DNA of 64,000 bases from Streptomyces cellulosae (GTDB taxonomy: Bacteria; Actinomycetota; Actinomycetes; Streptomycetales; Streptomycetaceae), in contig NZ_JOEV01000036.1 in NCBI RefSeq assembly GCF_000721105.1, forward strand, positions 62,001 through 126,000, given 5' to 3'. The translations under genes and the position numbers were made by a program. This document shows positions 9,286 through 17,923 of the stretch, piece by piece (position 1 is the first letter of the stretch; each line of letters opens with the position of its first letter). The notes below the pieces were generated by a model. It had not been told where the DNA came from. It worked only from the letters and a program-made list of their open reading frames with translations, and ran no database searches.

Positions 9286-10287
9286 ATGACCAGCCAGCCG
9301 CTCCAGGCTTCCAGAGCCCCCCAGCCCTCGCCCGCGGACCACGAGGAGCTGACCCTCCACGTGGACACCCGTATCCATGCCGCCGACGGCGTGGTCTCCC
9401 TCGTGCTGCGCCGCCCGGACGGCGGACCGCTCCCGGCCTGGGCGCCCGGTGCCCACATCGACGTGCTGCTGGACAACGGCCTCGTCCGCCAGTACTCGCT
9501 GTGCGGGAGCCCCGCGGACCGTGCGGCCTGGCAGATCGGCGTGCTGCGCGAGCCCGAGAGCCGGGGCGGTTCCTCGTACGTCCACGACCAGCTGCGGGAG
9601 GGGTCGGCCGTGCGGGTGCGCGGGCCGCGGAACAACTTCCCGCTGCGCCCGGCCGAGCACCATCTGTTCGTCGCGGGCGGCGTCGGCATCACACCGATCC
9701 TGGCGATGGTGGAGGCCGCCGAGGCCTCGGGAGCCGACTGGCGACTGCTGTACGGCGGCCGTACCAGCGCCTCCATGGCGTTCCTGGACCGCCTCGCGCC
9801 CTACGGTGACCGAGTGCTGATCCGGCCGCAGGACGAGTACGGCCTGCTGGACCTCGCCGCCTTCCTCGGCTCGCCCCGCGCGGACACGCTGGTGCACGCC
9901 TGCGGTCCCGAGCCGCTGCTGCGGGCCGTGCAGGAGCGGTGCGCCGACTGGCCCGCCGGCACGCTGGGCATCGAGCGGTTCGCGCCGGTCCGGCCGGCCG
10001 CGGCCGAGGAGACTCCGGCCGCCTCCTTCGAAGTGGTGCTTGCCCGGTCGGGGCGCACGCTCACCGTGCCGCCGGACCGCTCGGTGCTCGAAGTGGCGGA
10101 GGAGGCGGGCGCCCCGGTGCTCTTCTCCTGCCGGGAAGGCACCTGCGGCACCTGTGAGACGGACGTACTGGAGGGCACGCCGGACCACCGGGACTCGCTG
10201 CTCGACGAGGACGAGCGGGCCGCCGGCGAGACCATGCTGATCTGCGTCTCGCGTTCCTGCGGTCCCCGGCTGGTGCTCGACCTCTGA
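9286..10287 (+). CDS. Oxygenase-type ferredoxin reductase (FMN/NAD and C-terminal 2Fe-2S)
   Basis: A 333-residue reductase of the PDR/VanB class that passes electrons from NADH via flavin to a plant-type 2Fe-2S centre and then to an oxygenase. N-terminal flavin domain includes RQYSLCGSP; the nucleotide domain has [13 protein letters not shown]; the iron-sulphur ligands are C282, C287, C290 and C320 in the standard C-x4-C-x2-C-x29-C spacing. The ATG at 9286 is chosen; a TTG three codons earlier is the alternative. The matching terminal oxygenase is not next to it, so the partner must be encoded elsewhere or have been lost. Confidence 0.9.
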   Translation: MTSQPLQASRAPQPSPADHEELTLHVDTRIHAADGVVSLVLRRPDGGPLPAWAPGAHIDVLLDNGLVRQYSLCGSPADRAAWQIGVLREPESRGGSSYVHDQLREGSAVRVRGPRNNFPLRPAEHHLFVAGGVGITPILAMVEAAEASGADWRLLYGGRTSASMAFLDRLAPYGDRVLIRPQDEYGLLDLAAFLGSPRADTLVHACGPEPLLRAVQERCADWPAGTLGIERFAPVRPAAAEETPAASFEVVLARSGRTLTVPPDRSVLEVAEEAGAPVLFSCREGTCGTCETDVLEGTPDHRDSLLDEDERAAGETMLICVSRSCGPRLVLDL

Positions 10288-10330
10288 GCGGTGGTGCGGA
10301 CCGGGCCGGCCGGTGAGGCGCTCGCGCCCG

Positions 10331-10771
10331 TCAGCCCAGCCGCCGCGACGCCCGTTGCAGCAGCGTCCGCAGCAGGGCCGTCTCCTCGGCGCCGACGGCC
10401 GTCACGATGTGCTCGTGCTCGCGTTCGACCGCCGCCGTCCAGCGGGTCAGCGCCTCGCTGCCGCGTTCCGACGCGAACACCAGGACGCGCCGCCGGTCGG
10501 CGTCGTCGACCCGGCGCAGGACGAGGTTGAGGGAGACCATACGGTCGACGATCTTGGTCAGGGTCGGCGCGGTCAGCAGGGCGGCCTCGGCGACCTCGGT
10601 CATGGGATGTCCGGCACCGTCGCCGAGGAACGACAGCACGCGCCACTCCTCGATCGTCGTGCCCTCCGCCTTCAGCGCCTCACCGAGCCTTTGGACGAGG
10701 GTCCGTTCCACGAGCGTGAGGACTCGTGCCAGGTCGAGGTCGGTTGCGGTCGCGGGGGTGGTGGTGGTCAT
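10331..10771 (-). CDS. MarR-family transcriptional regulator
   Basis: A 146-residue winged-helix repressor-type protein. The DNA-binding core runs through MTEVAEAALLTAPTLTKIVDRMVSLNLVLRRVDDADRRRVLVFASERG, with the conserved wing motif DDADRRR. MarR proteins usually respond to phenolic or acyl-CoA ligands. It is convergent with the reductase gene and divergent from the AmiC-like gene at 10932, so it could regulate either the upstream catabolic island or the amide operon across the 160-base promoter gap. Confidence 0.88.
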   Translation of the reverse strand: MTTTTPATATDLDLARVLTLVERTLVQRLGEALKAEGTTIEEWRVLSFLGDGAGHPMTEVAEAALLTAPTLTKIVDRMVSLNLVLRRVDDADRRRVLVFASERGSEALTRWTAAVEREHEHIVTAVGAEETALLRTLLQRASRRLG

Positions 10772-10931
10772 CGCCCTGCCAGGATTCGTGGTGGGTGTGG
10801 GGGGCTGCGGCGGTCGCGGTCGTGCGGGCTCGCGCGGCAGACAGGGTTCGCGTGGAGTGGTTCCACGATACAGTCATTTCCTTATCGCCGCGAAATATTC
10901 TCGTAGCAACCAATCGATAGTGTGCGTGCCT

Positions 10932-12029
10932 ATGATCGAGAAGGCGTCTGTCCGGCTCGGCTCTCCGGCAGGCCGGACCGGGGACGCGCTGGATGTCGCC
11001 CTGGTGATCCCGCTCCAGGGCCCGGCCGGCATCTTCGGTCCGTCCTGCGAGTGCTGTGCGCAGCTGGCCGCCGAGGAGGTCAACGCCGAGGCGGGCGTGC
11101 TGGGCAGGGAGCTGCGGCTGGTGCTCGTCGACGGCGGGGCGCCGCCCGAGCAGGTGGCGAGCGAGGTCGACGCGCTGGTCTCCGGCGGCGTCGTGGACGC
11201 GGTCGCCGGCTGGCACATCTCCGCCGTCCGCGAGGTCGTCGCCCCCCGCATCGACGGCCGGGTGCCCTACGTCTACACCGCGCTCTACGAAGGCGGCGAA
11301 CGCTCCCCGGGCGTGTTCCTCACGGGTGAGACCCCGGGCAGCCAACTGCGGCCCGCGCTGCAGTGGTTCGCCGGCGAACTCGGCATCCGGCGCTGGACGA
11401 TCGTCGGCGACGACTACGTCTGGCCGCGCTCCTCCGCCCGCGCCGCCCACCGCTATCTGCGCGAACTCGGCGGCGAGGTCTGCGACGAGATGTACGTGCC
11501 ACTCGGCACCGAGGACTTCGGGCCGGTGCTGGCGCGGGTCGCGGCCAGCGGCTGCGAGGCGGTCCTCATGCTGCTGATCGGCGACGACGCCGTGCTCTTC
11601 AACCGGGCGTTCACCGCGGCCGGGCTCGACCGCGACCACATCCGGTTCAGCTCGCTGATCGAGGAGAACGTCCTGCTGGCGACCGGGCCGGAGAACACCC
11701 GGGGCCTGATGACCTCGGCGGGTTACTTCGAGGACCTGCCTACCGCGTACGGCCTCGACTTCGCCGCCGCGTACGGACGCCGTTTCGGTCCCCGGGCACC
11801 CGTGCTCAACAGCCTCGGCGAGTCCTGCTACGAAGGCGTCCGCATGCTCACCGAGCTGCTGCGCCGGGCCGGAGCCGTGGACGTGGCCCGGATCCAGGCG
11901 GCCGCCGAGGGACTCGAGTACGAGACCCCCCGCGGCACGGTCCAGATCCAGAACCGCCACCTCAAGCAGCGCGTGTTCCTCGCCGCGGCCGACGGGCTGC
12001 GGTGGGACGTACTCCAGCAGCTGCCGTAG
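10932..12029 (+). CDS. AmiC/UrtA-like ligand-binding protein without signal peptide
   Basis: A 365-residue periplasmic-binding-protein-like protein of the AmiC/urea/branched-chain receptor group. The fold marks are ALVIPLQGPAGIFGPSCECCAQLAAEEVNAEAG at the start, RWTIVGDDYVWPRS in the middle and SLGESCYEGVRMLTELLRRA near the end. No signal peptide or lipobox is present after the ATG at 10932, so it is probably cytosolic, like AmiC, which senses amides and controls an amidase operon. It is the first gene before an FmdB-like gene and the formamidase gene, which supports an amide-sensing role. A transporter receptor whose signal peptide has been lost is the alternative. Confidence 0.82.
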   Translation: MIEKASVRLGSPAGRTGDALDVALVIPLQGPAGIFGPSCECCAQLAAEEVNAEAGVLGRELRLVLVDGGAPPEQVASEVDALVSGGVVDAVAGWHISAVREVVAPRIDGRVPYVYTALYEGGERSPGVFLTGETPGSQLRPALQWFAGELGIRRWTIVGDDYVWPRSSARAAHRYLRELGGEVCDEMYVPLGTEDFGPVLARVAASGCEAVLMLLIGDDAVLFNRAFTAAGLDRDHIRFSSLIEENVLLATGPENTRGLMTSAGYFEDLPTAYGLDFAAAYGRRFGPRAPVLNSLGESCYEGVRMLTELLRRAGAVDVARIQAAAEGLEYETPRGTVQIQNRHLKQRVFLAAADGLRWDVLQQLP

Positions 12030-12097
12030 CCGTTCTCGGCTCCGGAAGACCCTTTCACCTGTTTACCTGCACGTAACACGCCAACCTCTTGCCCAAT

Positions 12098-12130
12098 TGC
12101 TTCGGCCAGAAATACTTTTCTCTCGAAGCA
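12098..12130. promoter_or_regulatory. Inverted repeat ahead of the formamidase genes
   Basis: The arms TGCTTCG (12098-12104) and CGAAGCA (12124-12130) enclose a 19-base AT-rich spacer and end three bases before the GGAGG ribosome site of the FmdB-like gene. This could be an operator or an mRNA hairpin controlling the formamidase genes. Only the symmetry and the location support it. Confidence 0.35.
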
Positions 12131-12147
12131 TTTGGAGGTTGGTCGTC

Positions 12148-12429
12148 ATGGCCACTTATCAGTACCGCTGCACGGGTTGCGGCACCTTCGACGTGACCCG
12201 TCCGATGGGCGCGGCAGGCGCCGAAGAGCCGTGCGACACGTGCGGCGACCGGGCCCGACGGGTCTACAGCGCGCCGATGCTGGCCCGCACGTCCGCCCCC
12301 CTGGCTCGCGCCCTGCGCGCCCAGGAGGCAAGCGCCCATGAACCGCGGATCGTCACCGAGGTGCCGTCGGCCCGCCGCCGTCCGGCCCCCGCGGCCGATC
12401 CCCGTCAAGCCCTGTTGCCCAAGCCCTGA
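12148..12429 (+). CDS. FmdB-like zinc-ribbon regulatory protein
   Basis: A 93-residue protein with an N-terminal zinc ribbon, ligands C8, C11, C29 and C32, in the form typical of FmdB/CxxC_CxxC_SSSS proteins. The remainder is Ala/Pro/Arg-rich and probably disordered. FmdB was named as a putative regulator of formamidase expression, and here the formamidase gene follows after 25 bases. ATG at 12148 is preceded by GGAGG. Its molecular role is not established; a zinc-dependent regulator or assembly factor are both possible. Confidence 0.85.
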   Translation: MATYQYRCTGCGTFDVTRPMGAAGAEEPCDTCGDRARRVYSAPMLARTSAPLARALRAQEASAHEPRIVTEVPSARRRPAPAADPRQALLPKP

Positions 12430-12454
12430 TCCGTCCGTTTTGGAGGCAGCCCCC

Positions 12455-13702
12455 ATGCCCGAAGTCGTCTTCAGCGTCGACCAGGCCATGTCCATGCGGG
12501 ACCAGAAGGTCCCCGGTCACAACCGCTGGCACCCCGACATCCCGCCCGCCGTCACCGTCAAGCCGGGCACGGACTTCCGCATCGAGTGCCGCGACTGGAC
12601 CGACAACCAGATCGGCAACAACGACTCGGCCAACGATGTCCGCGACGTCGACCTCACCCACGCCCACATGCTCAGCGGCCCCATCGCCGTCGAAGGCGCC
12701 GAGCCCGGTGACCTGCTCGTCGTCGACATCCTCGACCTGGGCCCGGTACCGCAGGCACAGGGCGAGGGATCGGGAGAGGGCTGGGGCTACACCGGCGTCT
12801 TCGCCAAGAACAACGGCGGCGGCTTCCTCACGGACCGCTTCCCCGACTCGTACAAGGCCGTCTGGGACTTCCACGGCCAGCAGGCCACCTCCCGCCACCT
12901 CCCCGGCGTCCGCTACACGGGCATCACCCACCCCGGCCTGTTCGGCACCGCGCCCTCCGCCGAGCTGCTCGCCCGCTGGAACGCCCGGGAGCAGGCGCTC
13001 ATCGACACCGACCCGCACCGCGTGCCGGCGCTCGCGCTTCCCCCGCTCGCCGACAACGCGCTCGCGGGAACGGCGGCCGGCGAGACGGCCACCCGTATCG
13101 CCGCCGAAGGGGCCCGCACGGTGCCGGCCCGGGAGAACGGCGGCAACCACGACATCAAGAACTTCACCCGTGGCTCCCGGGTCTTCTACCCCGTGCTCGT
13201 GCCCGGCGCCCTGCTGTCCGGCGGCGACCTGCACTTCAGCCAGGGCGACGGTGAGATCACCTTCTGCGGCGCCATCGAGATGGGCGGCTTCATCGACCTG
13301 CACGTCGACCTGATCAAGGGCGGCATGGAGAAGTACGGCGTCACGACCAACCCGATCTTCATGCCGGGCAACGTCGCGCCGCAGTACACCGAGTTCATCT
13401 CGTTCGTGGGGATCTCGGTCGACCACGAGACCGACACCAACCACTATCTCGACGCGACGATGGCGTACAAGAACGCCTGCCTCAACGCCGTCGACTACCT
13501 CACGACCTTCGGCTACAGCGGCGAGCAGGCGTACCTCCTGCTCGGCTCCGCCCCGATCGAGGGCCGGATCAGCGGCGTCGTGGACATCCCGAACGCGTGC
13601 AGCACCCTCTACCTCCCCACGGCGATCTTCGACTTCGACATCCGGCCGACGGCCGAAGGACCGCGGAAGGCCGACCGCGGCCAGTGCGCCGTCACGTCCT
13701 GA
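12455..13702 (+). CDS. fmdA: Formamidase / acetamidase (FmdA/AmdA family)
   Basis: A 415-residue amidase that hydrolyses formamide (and often acetamide) to ammonia and the acid. The sequence has the full family pattern: the N-terminal IPPAVTVKPGTDFRIECRDWTDNQIGNND, GPIAVEGAEPGDLLVVDILDLGP, ENGGNHDIKNFTRGSRVFYPV, LHFSQGDGEITFCGAIEMGG and the C-terminal YLLLGSAPIEGRISG. GGAGG lies nine bases upstream of the ATG. It follows an FmdB-like gene and an amide-receptor-like gene, indicating nitrogen or carbon acquisition from short amides in the cytosol. Confidence 0.95.
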   Translation: MPEVVFSVDQAMSMRDQKVPGHNRWHPDIPPAVTVKPGTDFRIECRDWTDNQIGNNDSANDVRDVDLTHAHMLSGPIAVEGAEPGDLLVVDILDLGPVPQAQGEGSGEGWGYTGVFAKNNGGGFLTDRFPDSYKAVWDFHGQQATSRHLPGVRYTGITHPGLFGTAPSAELLARWNAREQALIDTDPHRVPALALPPLADNALAGTAAGETATRIAAEGARTVPARENGGNHDIKNFTRGSRVFYPVLVPGALLSGGDLHFSQGDGEITFCGAIEMGGFIDLHVDLIKGGMEKYGVTTNPIFMPGNVAPQYTEFISFVGISVDHETDTNHYLDATMAYKNACLNAVDYLTTFGYSGEQAYLLLGSAPIEGRISGVVDIPNACSTLYLPTAIFDFDIRPTAEGPRKADRGQCAVTS

Positions 13703-13764
13703 CGTCACGTCTCCCGTCACGTCCTGCACCGGCAATCCACGGCAGTTCCCGGAAAGGCAGCCCC

Positions 13765-14799
13765 ATGAGCGACCATCTCACCTTCCAGCTGGGTGACTTC
13801 ACCACCCAGGGCGGTGCGACCCTGCGCGGCGCGCACCTCGCCTACACCACGTACGGCGAGCTCAACGCCGACAAGTCCAACGTGATCGTCTACCCCACCT
13901 GGTACTCCGGCCGGCACTGGGACAACGAGTGGCTCATCGGCCCCGGCATGGCTCTCGACCCGGCCGAGTACTTCATCATCGTCCCTAACATGCTCGGCAA
14001 CGGCCTGTCCACGTCGCCGAGCAACACCCCGCCGCCGTACGACCGCGCCCGCTTCCCGCACATCACGGTGTACGACCAGATCGAGGCCCAGTACAAGCTG
14101 GTGACCGAGGAGTTCGGCATCGAGAAGATCGCTCTCGTGACCGGCTGGTCGATGGGCGCCGGGCAGACCTTCCAGTGGGCCGTCAGCCACCCGGAGATGG
14201 TCGAGCGGATCGCCCCCTTCTGCGGTTCCCCGCGCACCAGCGCCCACAACAAGGTCTTCCTGGAGGGAGTCAAGGCCGCGCTGACCGCCGACGCGGTCTT
14301 CGACGGCGGCTGGTACGACGCGGACAAGTGGCCGACCACCGGACTGCGCGCGCTCGCCCGGGTGTACGCGGGGTGGGGCTTCTCGCAGGCGTTCTACTGG
14401 GAGAAGGAGTACGAGAAGCTCGGCTACACCTCACTGGAGGACTTCCTCGTCGGCTTCTGGGAGGGTTTCTTCCTCGACGGCCGCGACCCCAACAACCTGC
14501 TCACCATGCTCTGGACATGGCAGAACGGCGACGTCGGCCGTACCCCCGGCTTCGACGGGGACACGGAGGCGGCGCTGGGCTCCATCAAGGCGACCACGCT
14601 CGACATGCCCGCCGAGAAGGACCTCTACTTCCCGCCGGAGGACGAGGCCTGGGCCGTCAGTCACATACCGGGCGCCGAACTCCGCGTGATCCCGGGCATC
14701 TGGGGCCACTTCGCCGGCGGCGGCAGCAGCCCCAAGGACACCGAGTTCATCGACACCGGCATCAGGGAACTGCTGGCCAAGCCGGGCGGGTTGGCATAG
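13765..14799 (+). CDS. MetX-like alpha/beta hydrolase
   Basis: A 344-residue alpha/beta-hydrolase resembling homoserine O-acetyltransferase. The nucleophile elbow is GWSMG with S129, the oxyanion-region strand VYPTWYSG and LGNGLSTSPSNTPPPYD are typical of the MetX branch, and the final histidine is probably the one in IWGHFAGGG. It is encoded between formamidase and a DUF1097 gene in one run. A methionine-pathway role is unlikely here; hydrolysis or transfer of an acyl/formyl group connected with amide use is more plausible but unproven. Confidence 0.8.
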   Translation: MSDHLTFQLGDFTTQGGATLRGAHLAYTTYGELNADKSNVIVYPTWYSGRHWDNEWLIGPGMALDPAEYFIIVPNMLGNGLSTSPSNTPPPYDRARFPHITVYDQIEAQYKLVTEEFGIEKIALVTGWSMGAGQTFQWAVSHPEMVERIAPFCGSPRTSAHNKVFLEGVKAALTADAVFDGGWYDADKWPTTGLRALARVYAGWGFSQAFYWEKEYEKLGYTSLEDFLVGFWEGFFLDGRDPNNLLTMLWTWQNGDVGRTPGFDGDTEAALGSIKATTLDMPAEKDLYFPPEDEAWAVSHIPGAELRVIPGIWGHFAGGGSSPKDTEFIDTGIRELLAKPGGLA

Positions 14800-14801
14800 C
14801 C

Positions 14802-15404
14802 ATGAGCAGCGTACGTACCGTCCGCAGCGGACGCATCAGACTGCCGCACGAGGTCAGCGCCTCGATCGTCGCCTTCGCCACGGTCTTCCTGCTCCTCAGC
14901 CCGCTCCACATGCCGACCTGGGCGATCTTCATCACCTGGGCCGGAACGTTCATGCAGGGCGGCCCGAGCATCGCCAACGCCATCGCCATGATCACCGCCA
15001 CCACGACAGGGGCGGGGTTCGCCGTGGTGGCCGTCCTGCTCAACCGGGAGACGGGCACGATGTTCGGCACCGGGGAGTTCGCCCAGACCCTGGCCCTGGG
15101 CGTGGTGATCTTCGTCGTCAACGGGACCCTGCTGGCGACCGGCCGGCTGAAGCCGTTCGCTCTCATCCCGGCGATGTTCTTCGGCTTCGCGTCGACCTTC
15201 GCCACGTACTTCGGCGGGTTCGGCTATGACGGGGGGAACCTGGGCGCCTCGTTCGTCAGCGCCGCCGGGATGTGCGCCCTGGGCCCGCTCGCGGCCACCC
15301 TGGGACTCCGGCTGATGTTCGCCCCACCGGCCGCCGCACCCGAGCCCGCGAAGGAGTACGAGAGCGCGGAGGTGACGCCTTCGACCAGCGAGGCGACCGC
15401 CTGA
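14802..15404 (+). CDS. DUF1097-type integral membrane protein
   Basis: A 200-residue protein with about five to six hydrophobic segments, an N-terminal stretch with LPTWAIFITWAGTFMQGG-like features, and a polar C-terminal tail of about 30 residues. It resembles the DUF1097 (YcdZ-like) family of inner-membrane proteins with no defined role. The ATG starts two bases after the hydrolase stop, so it belongs to the formamidase operon. By position it could be a channel or transporter for formamide, formate or ammonia, much as AmiS/FmdC-type proteins are in other amidase operons; this is an inference. Confidence 0.7.
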   Translation: MSSVRTVRSGRIRLPHEVSASIVAFATVFLLLSPLHMPTWAIFITWAGTFMQGGPSIANAIAMITATTTGAGFAVVAVLLNRETGTMFGTGEFAQTLALGVVIFVVNGTLLATGRLKPFALIPAMFFGFASTFATYFGGFGYDGGNLGASFVSAAGMCALGPLAATLGLRLMFAPPAAAPEPAKEYESAEVTPSTSEATA

Positions 15405-15425
15405 CCCGGCAGGTGGAACGAGCTG

Positions 15426-15468
15426 TCGTGGAGGGGGCGGGCCGACCACCGGCCCGCCCCCTCCACGA
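15426..15468. terminator. Terminator hairpin after the formamidase operon
   Basis: Nineteen-base arms (15426-15444 and 15450-15468, beginning TCGTGGAGGGGGCGG) are perfectly complementary around a five-base loop. It lies 21 bases after the DUF1097 stop codon. Confidence 0.85.
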
Positions 15469-15490
15469 TGGCCGGGGCGGGTCCGAACAC

Positions 15491-15619
15491 GGCAGGTCCG
15501 GCGACTTCGTCCTGCTCGGACTCACCACCCGCTTCACGTCGGCGGACGGCACCGGGCTGACGGCCGTGGACGAGACGATCGTCGTGCTGGAAGCCGTCGA
15601 GCCCGGAGCGGCCTCATGA
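15491..15619 (+). pseudogene. MaoC-like dehydratase fragment
   Basis: The frame from 15491 to the TGA at 15617-15619 encodes about 42 residues beginning GRSGDFVLLGLTTRFTSADG and ending in a VLEA-like strand. This matches the final strands of the N-terminal MaoC/FAS1-like dehydratase domain. No start or upstream part exists, because a terminator hairpin lies directly before it. The fragment ends with an overlapping ATGA, as an intact two-gene hydratase pair would, but the second frame then runs into low-complexity sequence. It is most likely a deletion remnant. The 15620-16091 stretch that follows contains no gene that can be supported. Confidence 0.5.
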
Positions 15620-16091
15620 GCCCCTCTGCAGGTCCCCCGCGAACACACACGCACACCGGCCCCCGCCCCCGGCGCCGGTGAAGTCTGTCCGGCGCCGCGG
15701 TACACGCACACCAGGGTGCAGCTGTTCCGGTGCGGTGCGGTGTCCCGGAACAGGCGAGCACCGTGGACCGGCTCGCCGACCCGGAGTTCCGCGCCGACAA
15801 CCGCCGTTTCTTCGAGGAACCGCTGCCGGGCCCTACATCCGCGCTGGGCACGCCGGGCGGAGCGAGCGGCCTCGGCCCGGTGGGCGTCGCCCCCCTCGTG
15901 AAGGCCGCGGCGGACAACGCCCGACGAGCGCCGCGTCCGCCGAGCCTGTTCCCTCCCTCCCGTGACCCCGGCGCGGCGAGTGGGGCGGTTAAGCGGGTGA
16001 AGCCTGAGCCGTTGTCCGTCGTGCGGGGCATGCATGAGATTCCCGGCCATTTCCGGCCGAATAGGCGGATACAACGCGCTGGAGTCGAGTG

Positions 16092-17750
16092 ATGAATCAA
16101 AGAGCCGGTCACGCCGGCGACCCGACCCACAAGGTCCCCGTCCTGATCGTCGGCGGCTCGCTGGTGGGACTGTCGACCTCCCTGTTCCTGGGCCGACTGG
16201 GGGTGCGGCACATGCTGGTGGAGCGTCACGCCGGCACGTCCATCCACCCCCGGGGCCGCGGCAACAACGTCCGCACGATGGAGCTGTTCCGGGTCGCCGG
16301 TGTCGAACGGGCGATCCATCAGGCCGCGGCCACGCTGGCCGACAACCACGGCATCCTGCAGACGCCCACCCTGGTCGGCGACGCCGGCGAGTGGCTGTTC
16401 CGGGACATCGACCCGGGCGGAGGGCTGGCCCGGTTCAGCCCGAGTTCCTGGTGTCTGTGCAGCCAGAACGACCTGGAGCCGGTCCTGCTCGACCACGCCA
16501 CCGGACTCGGCGGCGACCTGCGGTTCCACACCGAACTGATGTCGTTCGACAGCGACCCCACCGGCGTCACCGCCGTGGTCAAGAGCCGCGAGACGGGCGA
16601 GCACAGCACCATCCGCGCGGACTATCTGGTCGCCGCCGACGGCCCGCGCAGCCCCGTGCGGGAACAACTCGGCATCGGCCAGAGCGGCCCCGGCGACCTG
16701 TTCCACAACGTCAGCATCACCTTCCGTTCCCGCCGCCTCGCCGAGGTCGTGGGGGATCGTCGCTTCATCGTCTGCTACCTGACCAGCCCGGACGCCGACG
16801 GCGCGCTGCTGCCCGTCGACAACCGCGAGAACTGGGTCTTCCACGCCCCGTGGCACCCCGAACAGGGCGAGTCCATCGAGGCGTTCACCGACGAGCGCTG
16901 CGCCGACCACATCCGCCGGGCGATCGGGGACACAAGCCTCGACGTGGAGATCACCGGCAAGGCTCCCTGGCACGCCGCCCAGCGCGTCGCACGGACCTAC
17001 CGGGCGGGCCGGGTCCTCCTGGCCGGCGACTCGGCCCACGAGATGTCCCCCACCGGGGCCTTCGGTTCCAACACCGGCATCCAGGACGCGCACAACCTCG
17101 CCTGGAAACTGGCCGCGGTACTCGGCGGCTGGGCGGGGGACGGGCTGCTGGACACCTACGACGCCGAACGGCGCCCGGTGGCGGAGGCGACCAGTGCCCG
17201 CGCGGCGGCCCGGTCCGTCGAGCACAGCCACCCCGGCTTCGCCCCGCCGCCCGGCCCCGGCGGCGGCGCCCCTCAGCGCGGCATCCTCAACGTGGCCCTC
17301 GGCTACCGCTACCCGAACGGCGCCGTCGTCGGCACCGATCCCGCCACCGCGGTGGTCCCGGAGAAACTCGTTCTGACGGGGGAGCCCGGCAGCCGGGCAC
17401 CCCACCTGTGGGTACGTCGGCAGGACGAGCGGATCTCCACCCTCGACCTGTACGAGCGGTCCCTGGTCCTGCTCAGTGACGCCGCCGAGCCGGGCGGATG
17501 GCACGAGTGCGCCACCCGCCTCGCCGAGGAGATGTCCCTTCCGCTCGCCTCGTACCGGGTCGGAAGCGGGACCGAAGCCGATCTCGTACCCGAGGACGGT
17601 GCGGACTGGCTGGAAGGCCACGGCCTGGCGCCCGGCGGTGCCGTTCTCGTCCGGCCCGACGGGTTCGTCGCCTGGCGCTCGCCCGGCCCGGTACCGGACG
17701 CCGAGTCGACGCTGCGCCAGGTCCTGACCCTGACGCTGGCGCTGCGCTGA
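16092..17750 (+). CDS. FAD-dependent aromatic polyketide hydroxylase-like monooxygenase
   Basis: A 552-residue class A flavin monooxygenase (PheA/TfdB family, as in aklavinone 11-hydroxylase and whiE ORFVIII). FAD-binding marks are VGGSLVGLSTSLFLGRLGV near residues 20-40, the DG motif in YLVAADGPRSPVR, and the GD motif in GRVLLAGDSAHEMSPTGAFGSN; a thioredoxin-like C-terminal domain follows. ATG at 16092 is chosen; a GTG one codon before is the alternative. It lies 1.8 kb before the type II polyketide genes at 19.6-24.9 kb on the same strand and probably oxidises their polyketide product. A terminator follows at 17793. Confidence 0.85.
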   Translation: MNQRAGHAGDPTHKVPVLIVGGSLVGLSTSLFLGRLGVRHMLVERHAGTSIHPRGRGNNVRTMELFRVAGVERAIHQAAATLADNHGILQTPTLVGDAGEWLFRDIDPGGGLARFSPSSWCLCSQNDLEPVLLDHATGLGGDLRFHTELMSFDSDPTGVTAVVKSRETGEHSTIRADYLVAADGPRSPVREQLGIGQSGPGDLFHNVSITFRSRRLAEVVGDRRFIVCYLTSPDADGALLPVDNRENWVFHAPWHPEQGESIEAFTDERCADHIRRAIGDTSLDVEITGKAPWHAAQRVARTYRAGRVLLAGDSAHEMSPTGAFGSNTGIQDAHNLAWKLAAVLGGWAGDGLLDTYDAERRPVAEATSARAAARSVEHSHPGFAPPPGPGGGAPQRGILNVALGYRYPNGAVVGTDPATAVVPEKLVLTGEPGSRAPHLWVRRQDERISTLDLYERSLVLLSDAAEPGGWHECATRLAEEMSLPLASYRVGSGTEADLVPEDGADWLEGHGLAPGGAVLVRPDGFVAWRSPGPVPDAESTLRQVLTLTLALR

Positions 17751-17792
17751 CCGATCCGCCTTCGGGGAACGGCGCGCGCCTCGATCACCAGG

Positions 17793-17820
17793 TGGGGCGC
17801 TCACCCGGGTGAGCGCCCCA
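17793..17820. terminator. Terminator palindrome after the hydroxylase gene
   Basis: A 28-base perfect palindrome with arms TGGGGCGCTCACCC and GGGTGAGCGCCCCA lies 43 bases after the hydroxylase stop. Confidence 0.8.
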
Positions 17821-17923
17821 AGTGGTGCGAGTCGGGCGGCTGGCTGACGGTGGATCAGTCAGGGCCGGGTCACCTCAGCTGACGAAGCGGCAGCTGCCCG
17901 GCCGTGGCGAAAGGACCCCTCAT

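Noticed and set aside
15730..16092. A 120-codon plus-strand frame before the hydroxylase gene
   Set aside because: No start signal, no recognised domain and strongly biased composition; treated as debris downstream of the MaoC fragment.
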